NCBI GenBank assembly: GCA_008477525.1
Contig: SPDT01000010.1
Span: 2,728,001-2,792,000 of the forward strand
Direction: 5' to 3'
DNA length: 64,000 bases
Origin: Hypomyces perniciosus
Lineage: Eukaryota > Ascomycota > Sordariomycetes > Hypocreales > Hypocreaceae
Below, in pieces: positions 1 to 12,510 of this stretch. A program made the position numbers and the translations under genes. How positions within the stretch are numbered: the first letter of the stretch is position 1; every line of letters starts with the position of its first letter. The notes under the pieces were generated by a model. That model saw only the letters and a program-made list of their open reading frames with translations. It was not told where the DNA came from and searched no databases.

Positions 1-2016
1 TTATCTTTAAAACTATAATTCTATTTAATAATAGTAAACCTACTGCTTATTTATAGCAAATAGCTAATTAAAGTTTAAAATATCGCTAACTGTATTAAAT
101 AATTAGATTTAAACTAATAAAATATAAAAGCTGCTTTAATAAGCCACTTTTAGTAAAAAAAAAATAATAAGCTTTAATTATATTACACTTTAAAAGACTA
201 TATATAAGCAGTTAATAAAAAGGGCGATACCTAGATAAAGGGTATAAACTATATAAAGAACGAGTATTAATATAGCTTTTTAATAAGTAAAGTAAATACT
301 ACCTAAAAGGCTATATATTATTATTATAGGAAAGAGGGATATATTACCTAGTTTTATAAAAAAGGCTATAATATTTAAATATATTAAGTTTAGATTATTA
401 ACTATAAGTTTAATAATAATAATTAATATATTAATAGTAAAGAAAATAATAATTTTAATAATAAATTAAAAGATTAACTTTAATATAAAGTTAAGCGTTA
501 AAGCCTATAAAAAAAGAATTAAAAGGATAAAAGGAGTTTAAAAAGTAAATAACCAGCAAATCAATAATATTATAAGCTAAAATAGAGAATATATTTATTA
601 TAGTATTATTTAATATTAGCTATAACCTTTATACTATTATAAACTCCTTTTTTACTTAAAAGTTATACCTTTTATAAATTAAAATTATTAAAAGGAAAAT
701 TAAAATATTTATTAAAATCTATAAAAAGGAAGAAATTAACTATATTGCTATTATGTATTTAAATTTATATAGTTATATTAAATATTAATATACCTATATA
801 ATAGATAAATTAAATTATAACCTAATCTTTAATAAGCTTTAAATTAAGGCTAATTAGGTAATATATAATACAGCTAAAAAGGAAGTTAGCTATAGAAAAG
901 CTAGCTTATAGTTATAATTTATAAATAAAAAGGAGCCTAGGAATATTAAAGCTATATAAAGAGCCTAGCTTCTATTAGCTTTAATATTACAAATAGAATA
1001 TTACTGTATTAAAAGGAATAGTAAAAAAAAAGTATATTTCCTTTAAACTATTAGTTTATTTAATATTAAAAAAGCACTTTAGCTTAAAAAACCTATAAAT
1101 CCTTAAGAATATATCCCCTTTAAACTATATAAAAAGTTCTATTTACTATTCTTTATAAAAAAAGCTATTAAGCTTTTACTATACTGCCTTAAAGTTAATT
1201 TACAGATTCCTTTAAAAGCTAGTAAATATAATAAAGAACTAGAACTCCTTTAAGGCCCCCTTTATAGTATATTATATAAAGAACTATTAATATTATAAAA
1301 ACCCTTTTTAATTTATTTAATAAAGGATTTATTTAAGCTAGCAGTTTAGCTGCTATAGCCTTTATCCTTTTTATTTAAAAACCTAGAAAAGGAATTTACT
1401 TTTATATAGACTACTGCGCTTTAAATATAATAATATAGTAAAATCGCTACCCCCCCCCCCCTTTTTTTTAAAACCTTTAATAGTTTAATAAAAGTAAAGT
1501 AGTTTATAACGCTAGATATAGTAATTGTATTTTATAAAATTAAAGTCGCAAAAAGAAAAAAATATAAAATTATATTCTATATATACTATAGCTTATATAA
1601 ATAATAAGTAGTTTTATTTAAATTTACTAGCGTATTAGCAGTATTTTAATAGTATATTAATTAAATACTATACCCCTTTTTAAATAACTTTATGTCTATA
1701 TACTTTAATCATATTTTAATTTATATTAATAAATTATAAAAGACTATATAAAAAAGGTTTAGTAAGTTTTATATACTTTTACTAATACTAGGCTATATTT
1801 AAATGTTAAAAAGTATATATTTATATAAAAAGAGATTAAATACTTTAAGTTTATTATATATATTAGTAAAGGAATTGCCTATAACCTTAAAAAACAGTAA
1901 ACTATTAGTAAATAGCAGGCATTTATAATAGTAATAGGAGTTTAAAGCTTTTTTAGCTTTGCTAATTACTACTAAATATTTATTTTTCGGTTCTTTTAAA
2001 TAGTTTACCTGCTTAT
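1..2016 (+). mobile_element. 5' segment of a RIP-mutated Ty3/gypsy-type LTR element, interrupted by a nested copy
   Basis: This is the left part of an LTR retroelement in plus orientation, cut off by the window edge. Its sequence is the reverse complement of the interior of the element at 2,017-7,428, diverged by many C/T and G/A changes. A degraded reverse transcriptase core is readable near 1,695-1,720, where the expected Y-x-D-D box reads Y-F-N-H. The segment ends with CTTAT at 2,012-2,016, and the same element resumes after the nested insertion at 7,429. No intact ORF remains. The superfamily call is inferred from domain similarity. Confidence 0.75.
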
Positions 2017-2242
2017 TGTAACGGGTATAGCCTAACTGGAAAGCATACAGTTAGGGCACCTCTGTATTGTCTATCTATAGCTAATGGAAGGAAGCTCTAT
2101 ACTAGCTATGTATACGTTATATAGTTATATATATAGGGTTATAGCCGAGGTGGTTTCCTAATTAGGTAAGTGGTCTAGTATTGGTCGTATTTCCGGATTT
2201 GGCGTAGTCGTGATTCCGGGAGACATGGCCTAGCCTATAATA
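2017..2242 (-). repeat. LTR (3' LTR of family A copy 1)
   Basis: This 226-bp terminal repeat pairs with 7,203-7,428. It keeps higher G+C than the interior and differs from its partner mainly by transitions. Its inner edge adjoins the polypurine tract, which identifies it as the 3' LTR in the element's own direction. Confidence 0.85.
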
Positions 2243-5200
2243 TTACCCCCCCTTCTTATAGTGGCTCTCTCCTTAGGCGCCATTGCTTCGCTGGCGCATA
2301 GCTGTTAAGTAGCCTATTATTAAATTCAATTAAGCTATATTTAAATATATAGTCGTTAAGGGCTGCTGTATCTTTAAGTATATATATTAATTCCCAGGTT
2401 AGCTCTATATATCCTTTTTACTATATTAATGCTTTGCGGAAAAAGCCATGACCTCGCCGCTTAATCCTCGCGCAAAGGACCTCTCTAACTTCCCATTTAT
2501 CCTTGCTATCCATTTATATTAGTAGTAGTTAAAGGTTATTTGAAATTTAGCCTGGAAAGGGGTTATTAGCCGCTTTTCTGAATAGGTTAATATAAAATCG
2601 CAGGTATATACTATTTAATATACCTAGTTCTACTATATAAAGGCTAATAACTTTTATTACTATATATTTATAATATAGGGCATTAAGCTTTTTAAAAGGC
2701 CAGGGAGTATTATAATTGCTAAAGTATAGCTAGACTTTATCTTTTACTTTATATCTCTTAAAAAAGCTTTACTGCTAGTTTATAGTCTTTATAGTATTAT
2801 TATATAGTAGTAAGTGCTGTTTAAGTAAAGGCAGTTACTCTTTTTAATCTTTTAACTATTTCTTTTATAGCCTTCTCTTTTAAGTCTTTTAATTTAATAG
2901 CTTTATTTTTTTTTATATATAGTTAAAGGGGTTTTATATAATAGCTATATTTAAGGAAAAAGGGGTTTATTTAAATAACTGTATATTTACGGTTATTTAA
3001 AGTTAGTTATACTGCTAGGAAAAGGTCTCCCTAATTGCTTTAAAAGTAGTCTATATATACTTTAAAGTATACTTAAATCTTTTAGTTACTCCTCTCTAAT
3101 CTGCTGTTAGTCTATAGGTAATATGCTATATTTAGGCGTTACTGGGTTCCTGCTAGTTTACAGAAAGCTCTTTAAAAGCAGTTAATTTAATTAAATCCTT
3201 AATCGCTAACTATAAACTAAAGTATCCTATAAAACTAATAATAGTATTAAAGGAACCTCTTTATATATACTTCTACCTTTATATTCTTTATTACTTTAAA
3301 AGTAATATTTTTAATAAACTAGTTAATAATAACTTAAAGGTATTATACTTATATTAGTTTTATAAATAATAAATTAACTATAAAGTCTATAGCTAGGTTA
3401 TTGTAGATACGCTAAAGAATAGGTAATAGTTTAAAGAGTCTTTGCTTATAGTTTCTCTATACTTTTCCTCTTTTATATATACTGCAGTTATAGAGGAATT
3501 ATTAAACTATACTATTAATTCCTAGCTAAAAAAACCTGCAGGAAATAATAGTTAAGGTTCCATTATAACCTAAATAGCCTAAAACTGCGGCATTATATTT
3601 TGCTTATATAATGCAAGTGTATAGTATTTTACCTTTTTTTTCGGTTATAGCTAATACTTAAATACAGTCTTGGAACATTAATCTCTATTCTTTATCGATT
3701 ATATATTCTAATATCTATACTTTAAGTTAAAGGTTTGCGGGGAAGGAGTGCTTTGCCTTTTTAACTATAATATATACTTGTCAATATACTAAATCTTTTT
3801 AAATTATTAGGTTCTATAGGTCCTGTAATTCTTTATTTCTATTGAATATATGCATTAAAGGGAGATTAATATTACTATCTTTAAATTTCTATATTACTAG
3901 TACAGTTAGGATAAATTATATATAGCGGCTTAGTTTACGTTTATCGCCTTTATTAAATGGAAGGTTTTATTCTTTGCGGCTTAATGTATTAAGAGCGGCT
4001 ACTTTACTGCCTAGCCTATATTAAATTGTAAAATCGAACTAGGAAAGGAACTCTGCCTAGCGCATTTATCGTTTAGAGAGTTTCTTATATATTATAAAAA
4101 ACTGTAAGTTTTTATAGTTTAAAATAACTATAAAGGGGTTATAGTTATATAGCTCTACTCTCTACTTTTTTAAATAGTGAATTACTGCTAGTATTTCTTT
4201 ATTATAGATAGGATAATTATATTTAATAGGGCTTAGTTTCTATAAATAATAAACTATAATATAATATTCTCCTTTTTTATTCTTTTATAGGAAAACTTTT
4301 TTTAAAGTATATTTTAAATAGTCTGCTTTAATAAAGGTGTATTTTATAGGATTTTAAGCTTATAGTATAGGGGCTTTAATAAAAAGGCATTTAAGCTTTT
4401 AAAAGGCTGCTTTTTTTATACCTTTCTATTAAAAGGGGGTCCCTTTTTTAGTTAACTTTATAAGCAGGTAGGCTATCTGAGAGAACCTAGGGATAAATAT
4501 CCAGTAGTAATTAGCAAAGCTAAAGAAGCTTTAAACTTTTATTACTATTATAAATGCCTGCTATTTACTAATAGTTTACTGCTTTTTAGGGTTATAGGTA
4601 ATTCCTTTACTAGTATATATAATAAACTTAAAGTATTTAATCTCTTTTTATATAAATATATACTTTTTAGGATTTAGGTATAGCCTAGTATTAGCGAGGG
4701 TATATAAAACTTGCTAGACCTTCTTTATATAGTCCTTTTATAACCTGTTAATATAAATTAAAATATTATTAAGGTATATAAATGCAAAGTTATTTATAAA
4801 GGGGTATAGTACTTAGTTAATATACTATTAAAACGCTGCTAGTGCACTAGTAAATTTAAATGGAATTACCCGCTATTTATATAGGCTATAGTATATATAA
4901 AATACAGTTTTATATTCTTTTCCTTTTATAACCTTAATTTTATAAAATACAGTTATTATATTTAGCTTTATAAAACTACTTTACTTTTATTAAACTGTTA
5001 AAGGTTTTTAAAAAAAGGGGGAAAGGGTAGCGATTTTGCTGCATTATTGCATTTAAAGTATAGTAGTTTATATAAAAGCGAATTCCTCCTTTAGGTTTTT
5101 AAATAATAAAGATAAAGGCTATAGCTGCTAAGCTGCTAACTTAAATAAATCCTTTATTAAGTAAATTAAAAAGGGTTTTCTATAATACTGATAGTTCTTT

Positions 5201-7202
5201 ATATAATATACTATAAAAGGGGCCTTAAAAGAGTTCCAGTTTTTTACTATATTTATTAGCTTTTAAGGGAATCTGTAAATTAACTTTAAGGCAGTATAGT
5301 AGAAATTTAGTAGCTTCTTTTATAAAGAATAGTAAATAAAACTCTTTATATAGTTTAAAGGGGATATATTCCTAGGGATTTATAGGTTTTTTAGTTTTTT
5401 TTTTAATATTAAATAAACTAATAGCTTAAAGGAAATATACTTCCTCTTTACTATTCTTTTTAATATAGCAGTATTTTATTTATAATATTAAAGCTAATAT
5501 AAGCTAAGCTCTTTATATAGCTTTAATATTCCTAAGCTCTTCTTTATCTGTAAATTATAGTTATAGGCTAGCTTTTCTATAGCTAACTTCTTTTTTAACT
5601 ATATTATATACTACTTAGTTAACTTTAACCTAAAATTTATTAAAGATTAAGTTATAATCTAGTTTATTTACTATATAAATGTATTAATATTTAATATAGC
5701 TATATAGATTTAGGTAAATAACAGTAATACAGCTAATTTTTACTTTTTTATAAATTTTAATAAATATTTTAATCTTCTTTTTAATAATCTTAATCTATAA
5801 AAGGTATAACTTTTAGGCAAAAAAGGAGTTATAATAGTATAAAGGTTATAGCTAATATTAAATAATACTATAATAAATATATTTTTTATTTTAGCTTATA
5901 ATATTATTAATTTACTAGTTATTTACTTTTTAAACTTTTTTTATCCTTTTAGTTTTTCCTTTATAAGCTTTAACGCTTAATTTTATATTAAAGCTAATCT
6001 TTTAATTTATCGCTAAAGTTACTGTTTTCTTTACTATTAATATATTAATTATTATTATTAGACTTATAGTTAATAATTTAAACTTAATATGCCTAGGCTT
6101 TATAGCCTTTTTTATAAAACTAAGCAATATATCCCTCCTTCCTGTAATAGTAATATATAGCCTTTTAGGCAATATCTGCCTTACTCGCTAAAAAGCTATA
6201 TTAATATTGGTTTTTTATATAGTTTATGCCCCTTATTTAAGTATAGCCCTTTTTATTAACTGCTTATATATAGTCTTTTAAAGTATAATATAGTTAAAGT
6301 TTATTATATTTTTTCTGTTAAGAGTAGCCTATTAAAGCGGCTCTTGTATTTTATTAATCTAGATTTAATTATTTAATGCAGCTAGCAATATCCTAGACTT
6401 TAGTAAGCTATTTGCTATAGGTAAATGGCAGGTTTACTATTATTAAGCGGAATTATAGTTTTAGAGATAATGCTCCTTTAAGGAAGATAATTTTAGCTTA
6501 GTTAGCCTAATTATTGCCGCCTACTTTAAAAAGCTTTTATTTAAAGTAGGGAAAGAAAGATAAAAGTAAAGTTTTATTTCTTTACTTAAAAGTATGCAGC
6601 TTTTATACAGTTTAGTTTTAAAGTCTTTAATCTTTATAGGTATGGTTTAAGTATTATATAAATTCTGCTAGGTTATAGTTTTTATTAGTTCCTTTTAATA
6701 TATAAAAAGTAGTAACTACCTATTTAAATATAGTATTTAAATAAAAGTTAATAAAATATTATTATTTTTTATTGCTATTATAGAACTTTTTATTAAGTTT
6801 AAGCTTTTTATATATATTTTACGCCTATATAGTATACTCTTTTTACTTTCCTAAGAATTTAAATAGGTTAAAGAGTAGTTTCCTTTTAACTTTAAAAGCT
6901 TATATAAACTTTATTATAGAGGTTAATATAGGCTTTATAGTTACAGCCTATATAGGTTTTTACTTAAGTTATAGAAGGAATAATATTTTATTTTCCTAGT
7001 TATTTAGCCTTTAAATCGCTAATACTATAAATTTTAGCTTTTTTATTAATATAGCTATTTATTCCTATAAAGGTAGAATAGCTTGCTTAATCCGCGACTG
7101 TATATTATTGCCTTTAGAGGCTTAGTCTTTGAAATTTACTATTTTCCTTTTACAGTAAAAGTTCCGTTATTTACTAGCTAGGTAGTAGCTGAGCTATAAA
7201 TA

Positions 7203-7428
7203 TATAATGGGTATAGCTTAACTGGAAAGTATACAGTTAGGGCACCTCTGTATTGTCTATTTATAGCTAACGGAAGGAAGCTTTATACTAGCTATATATG
7301 CGTTATATAGTTATATGTATAGGGTTATAGCCGAGGTGGTTTCCTAATTAGGTAAGCGGTCTAGTATTGGTTGTATTTCCGGATTTGGCGTAGTCGTGAT
7401 TCCGGGAGATATAGCCTAGCCTGTAACA
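7203..7428 (-). repeat. LTR (5' LTR of family A copy 1)
   Basis: This is the partner of 2,017-2,242. It ends with TGTAACA at 7,422-7,428, followed directly by the CTTAT target duplication. Confidence 0.85.
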
Positions 7429-9853
7429 CTTATAAGGCTAATTAAAAAAAAGACCCTTTTCTAATAGAAAAGTATAAAAGAAGCAGCCTTTTAAAAGCTT
7501 AAACGCCTTTTTATTAAAGCCTTTATACTATAAGCTTAAAATTTTATAAAATATACCTTTATTAAAGCAGACTATTTAAAATATACTTTAAAAGGAGTCT
7601 TCCTATAAAAGAATAAAAAAGGAAAACACTATACTATAGTTTATTATTTATAAAAGCTAAGCCCTATTAAATATAATTATCTTATTTATAATAAAGAAAT
7701 ACTAGCAGTAATTTACTATTTAAAAGAGTAGAGAGTAAAGCTATATAGCTGCGACCCCTTTATAGTTATTTTAGACTATAAAAACTTACAGTTCTTTATA
7801 ACGCGCAGGAAACTCTCTAAATAATAGACGCGCTAAGCAGAGTTCTTTTCCTAGTTTGATTTTATAATCTAATATAGGCTAGGCAGTAAAGTAGCCGCTT
7901 TTAATATATTAAGCTACAGGGAATAAAACCTTCCATTTAATAAAGGCAATAAGCGTAAACTAAGCTATTATATATAGTTTATCCTAGCTGCACTAGCAAT
8001 ATAATAATTTAAAGATAATAATACTAATCTCCCTTTAATATATATATTTAATAGAAATAAAAAACTATAAGACTTATAGAACTTAATAATTTAAAAGGAT
8101 TTAGTATATTAATAGGTATACACTATAGTTAAAAAGGAAAAGCACTCCCTTTTATAGACCTTTAATTTAAAGTATAGATATTAAAATATATAATTAATAA
8201 AAAATAAAGATTAATATTCTAAAACTATATTTAAATATTAGCTATAATTAAAAAAAAAGGTAAAACGCTATATACTTATATTATATAAGTAGAATATAAT
8301 ACTGCAGTTTTAGGCTATTTAGGTTATAATAAAACTTTAACTATTATTTACTGCAGGTTTTTTTAATTAAAAATTAATAGTATAGTTTAATAATTGTTTT
8401 ATAATTACAGTATATATAAAAAAGGAAAAGTATAGAGAAGCTATAAGCGAAGACGTTTTAAACTATTACCTATTCTTTAGTATATCTGCAGTAATTTAGC
8501 TATAGACTTTATAATTAACCTACTATTTATAGGATTAATATAAGTATAATACCTTTAAATTATTATTAACCGGTTTATTAAAAATATTACCTTTAAAGTA
8601 ATAGAGAGTATAAAGGCAGAAGTATATATAAAAAGGTTCTTTTAATGCTATTATTAGTTTTATAGGATACTTTAGTCTATAATTAACAATTAAAAATTTA
8701 ATTAAACTAGCCGCTTTTAGAGAGTTTTCTATAAACTAGTAAAAACCCAGTAACACTTAAGTATAGTCTATTACCTATAGACTAATAGTAGACTAAAGAG
8801 GAGTAATTCAAAGATTTAAATATACTTTAAAGTATATATAAACTATTTTTAAAGCAATTAAAGAGACCTCCTTTTAGCAGTATAACTAGCTTTAAATAAC
8901 TGTAAACATATAGCTATTTAAATAAGCCCCTTTTTCTTTAAATATAACTATTATATAAAACCCCTTTAATTATATATAAAAGAAAATAAAGCTATTAAAT
9001 TAAAAGACTTAGAAAAAAAAGCTGTAAAAGAAATAATTAAAAGACTAAAAAAAGTAACTGGCTTTACCTAAACAGCATTTACTGCTATATAATAACGCTA
9101 TAAAGACTCTATAAACTAGTAGCAGGGCCCCTTTAAAAAATATAAAGTAGGAGATAAAGTCTAGCTATATTTTAATAACTATAATACTCTTTAGCCTTAT
9201 AAAAAGCTTAATGCCTTATATTATAAATATATAGTAATAAAAATTATTAGCCTTTATATAATAGAATTAGGTATATTAACTAGTATATACCTGTAACTTT
9301 ATATTAACCTATTAAAAAAAGCAGCCAATAACCCCCTTTTAGGCTAGATTTTAAATAACCTTTAACTACTATTAATATAAATAGATAGCGAGGATAAATG
9401 GGAATTTAAAGAGGTCCTCTGTATAAAGATTAAACAGTAAGGCTGCAGCTCTTTCCGCAAAGCATTAATATAGTAGAAAAGATATATAAAGCTAACCTAA
9501 GAACTAATATATATACTTAAAGATATAGCAGCCCTTAATAACTATATATTTAAATATAGCCTAATTAAATCTAATAACAGGCCACTTAATAGCTATACGC
9601 CAGTAAAGCAATAGCGCCTAAAGAGAGAGCTACTGTAAGAAAGGGGGGTAATATTACAGGCTAGGCTATATTTCCCAGAATTACAACCAATACTAGACCG
9701 CTTACCTAATTAGGAAACCACCTTAGCCATAACCCTATATATATAACTATATAACATATATATAGCTAATATAGAGCCTCCTTCCTGAACTATAAATAGA
9801 CAATATAGAAGTGCCCTAACTATATACTTTCCAGTTAGGCTACACCCGTTACA
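7429..9853 (+). mobile_element. 3' segment of the interrupted family A element, with its 3' LTR
   Basis: This continues the element of 1-2,016 after the nested insertion. In plus orientation it holds decayed RNase H (about 7,550-7,800), the segment that ends in a degraded 'ADALSR'-type motif near 7,890-7,920, integrase (about 8,300-8,900) and a C-terminal region starting with a Y-K-V-G-D-K-V-W motif (about 9,140-9,330). A polypurine tract (AAGGGGGGTAATA, about 9,641-9,653) precedes the LTR at 9,652-9,853. That LTR is about 24 bp shorter than the other copies. All reading frames are full of stops. Confidence 0.75.
9652..9853 (+). repeat. 3' LTR of the interrupted family A copy
   Basis: It is the reverse complement of the LTR at 2,017-2,242, about 202 bp long, and ends with CCGTTACA. 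It directly follows a G-run polypurine tract, which fixes the plus orientation of this copy. Confidence 0.8.
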
Positions 9854-11940
9854 ATACTTACTTTTAATAATAGTAAATAGTTTACTATAGTTTATAAAAT
9901 CTTTATATAAATTAAAGAAATTAATATAATTTAAAAAGCTAAATAAGAAATTTTATTTTTAATAGTTTAAGCTATAAATAACTATTTAATAAAGTATTAA
10001 AGGAAATATTACTTTTTAGCTATTATATAAATAAATATAGTATTTATAAATACTTTTAAAAGCCTTTTTTCTTTAAAGGCTATTATAAACTTTAAAAAGT
10101 TAAATAAAAATCCCTTTATTATTTAACTAATAATTATTTAATTAATTAATATATCTATTTAAAGGGATAATAAATAATAGTTAATAAAGCTTTACTTTTA
10201 AAATAAAATTAAGCCTTCCCCCCCTTTAATTAATTAATAGTTAAAAATAAGTTATATAAGCTATAATTACTGTTAGAAATAATACTATAAATAAAAACCC
10301 TTTACTTCAAAAAAATAAAATAGAATTAACCTTTTAAAATAATAGTAGGCTAGCCTTTATTATAAAATATTAAATAAACTTAAAATCAATAATAATAATA
10401 ATAAAAACTAATAATAAAATTTTTATTTAAATCCTTTAAAACTATCATTAAAACAAGATTACTGCTATTAAGGCTAGGCAGGAAATTGTTAAAATTAAAG
10501 GTTTTAAAAATAAAAATATAATTTACTTTTAAAAAATAAAGTTAAGCTTTACTTTTTAAAATAAGAAATAAAATTATTAAAAAAGCAATTTTAGCCTTTA
10601 AATTAATTATTAAAGCTAATAATATAAAAATTAAAAAAGTAAATATTTAAAAGAGTTTTTTTATATAAAGGGTTTTTAAATCTTATATTAATACTATAAA
10701 AATATACTTGATTAATATATTAATTTTAACAAAAGTATAATATTAAATATAGGTTAAATCCCTTTTAATATTTTATTAAAAAGCGCCTGTTAGCGAAACT
10801 ATTTATATATATAATTAATTTATAGTATTTAAAGAAAATATATATAATAGGCTTTAAGCTATTTAGTATTTTTACATTAATAGAGATATAAATTAAAAAA
10901 CAGAAATTTTTTAATATAATTAATACTTAAGCTTTGATAATTTAAAGGGTTATATTAAAATATTAAAGTATAAAAACTATAGTAAATATAATTATATATT
11001 TAAAGAAAAAGAATAGTATTAATAGCCCTTTTAATATATTAACTATTATAGTTTATATTTCTTTAACTTTATTAACTGCTATATATATTTTACCCTATAT
11101 AATAGTATTAAAATATATATTATTAAAAAATAATTAAAAGGTATTAAAAAATTAAATATTAAAGAATTCCTAAAAAAAAACCTAAAAGTCTTTACAGTTA
11201 AAGCTTAAACTTTAAACTGTGATTTAAATACTATTACTTTAAGCACTATTATTATTAATACTACTGCTATTAGCTAGAATAATATTAACTAAAAGTAAAG
11301 CGCTATAGCTATTAAATCTAATAAATAAACCCCCTCCCTTTTAACTATAACTAGCTTTTTTAATATAAAAAAGAAATATATTAAAAGACCCCCTTTAAAA
11401 GTAAAAGAACCTATTAATATAGAAATTAACTTTATTAATAAATAAAAGTCCTTGCTTAAAATAGACTTTACTATAAGCTTTATAATTATTGCTTGAACTT
11501 TTAGCGATTTAATTAATAAAGAATTAAAAAGTAAAATTAATGCCCTTTTAAAAAAAAAAATTAAAAAAGAGGTTTTATAAATAATAGACTTTATTAAAGC
11601 TGTTAAAAGATATTTAACTTAAAAATATTTTAAGTTAATATAAGTAAATAAAGATAGTATTATAATATAGCCCTTTTATTAACTTAAAAAAATAGCTTTA
11701 ATATTATATTTATTTAAAAGCTATAGATTTATTAAGATATTATATTATTTAAAAAATAAATAAAATTTTACTTTAACTTTTAAATATTTAACTTATTTAA
11801 TAATTAAAAAGAGACTAAACCTTTTATTTTTATATATATTAAAAAATTACTAAATCTATTATATTAATAACTTTTACCTTTAAAATTAAAAAGTGACTAT
11901 ATCTATTAAATAAAAGTCTATAGCTATATTATTTGTTAAA
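9854..11940. other. AT-rich RIP-type block, content unresolved
   Basis: This is about 2.1 kb of TAA/TTA-rich sequence with no open frame. Some stretches near 11,440-11,850 read on the plus strand as Lys/Leu-rich peptide interrupted by stops and could be the decayed ORF1 of the LINE that follows. I could not place it in a family with confidence. Confidence 0.5.
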
Positions 11941-12510
11941 AAGGAGGGCTAAAAAGTAAGGATTTTAGTGTATTTGGGTAACCTTCCTATTCTGGCTAGA
12001 CCCGGAATTAGGCCCGACGCTAGGACCGAGTTCCGGAGGAACTTCGGTGTAAGTCAGGAAATTTCTGTTATCTTCCAACGATAACAATTGAGCTAGGACC
12101 AGCTACCCCGCCTACCCTAGACTCAATACAATGGCCACAATGGCTATTGTGAAAAATCTGACCAAAATGGTTTCCTGTTTGTATGGCCGTGAGTCGATTT
12201 GGCCGATTTCCCATATAAATGAATTTTGCGGAAAATAGGAACGGGGCCACAAACCCAATTCTGCCGCTGCATTCCTATTATCTAGTCGGAGGACTATTGT
12301 AGAAGACAAAGCTATTGTTCATACAATCACTTCTACACCAGCCGCACATCACTAGATATTCTATAGCTTTCTAGCTATTAGTTCAGTTACAATTCAATTG
12401 TTCATCCATTGTTAACCCAACTAGACTCTCAGTCATTTCCTTATTGCTGCGTTGGGTGCACCTTCCTAGAAGCTACACTTAAATGAGGTTCAGTATAACC
12501 TTGTTATTTT
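11941..12510. other. GC-balanced island inside the RIP block
   Basis: For about 570 bp the base composition returns to normal (CCGG, GGCCGA, CGCCTACC and similar words), with sharp changes on both sides. Two short overlapping minus-strand ORFs lie in it (12,068-12,250 and 12,112-12,309), but neither has a domain or good coding character. A solo LTR, or another single-copy piece that escaped RIP, is the simplest idea. I found no convincing terminal inverted dinucleotides or target duplication to prove it. Confidence 0.5.

Larger units (their letters stand above)
2017..7428 (-). mobile_element. Complete 5.4-kb LTR retrotransposon, RIP-degraded (family A, copy 1)
   Basis: Two 226-bp LTRs at 2,017-2,242 and 7,203-7,428 bound the element. 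They start TGTAACGGG on the plus strand and end in a TGTAACA-type sequence. A C-run just inside the left LTR (about 2,245-2,252) is the complement of a polypurine tract, so transcription was on the minus strand. The 5-bp duplication CTTAT flanks it (2,012-2,016 and 7,429-7,433). On the minus strand a reverse transcriptase box reads Y-L-N-N near 4,750-4,800, with the catalytic aspartates changed to asparagine as RIP would do. RNase H lies downstream near 4,000-4,350. No ORF survives, so the copy is dead. Confidence 0.85.

Noticed and set aside
12068..12309. Two overlapping minus-strand frames in the GC-balanced island
   Set aside because: Short, overlapping in different frames, no domain, no convincing start or splice context.
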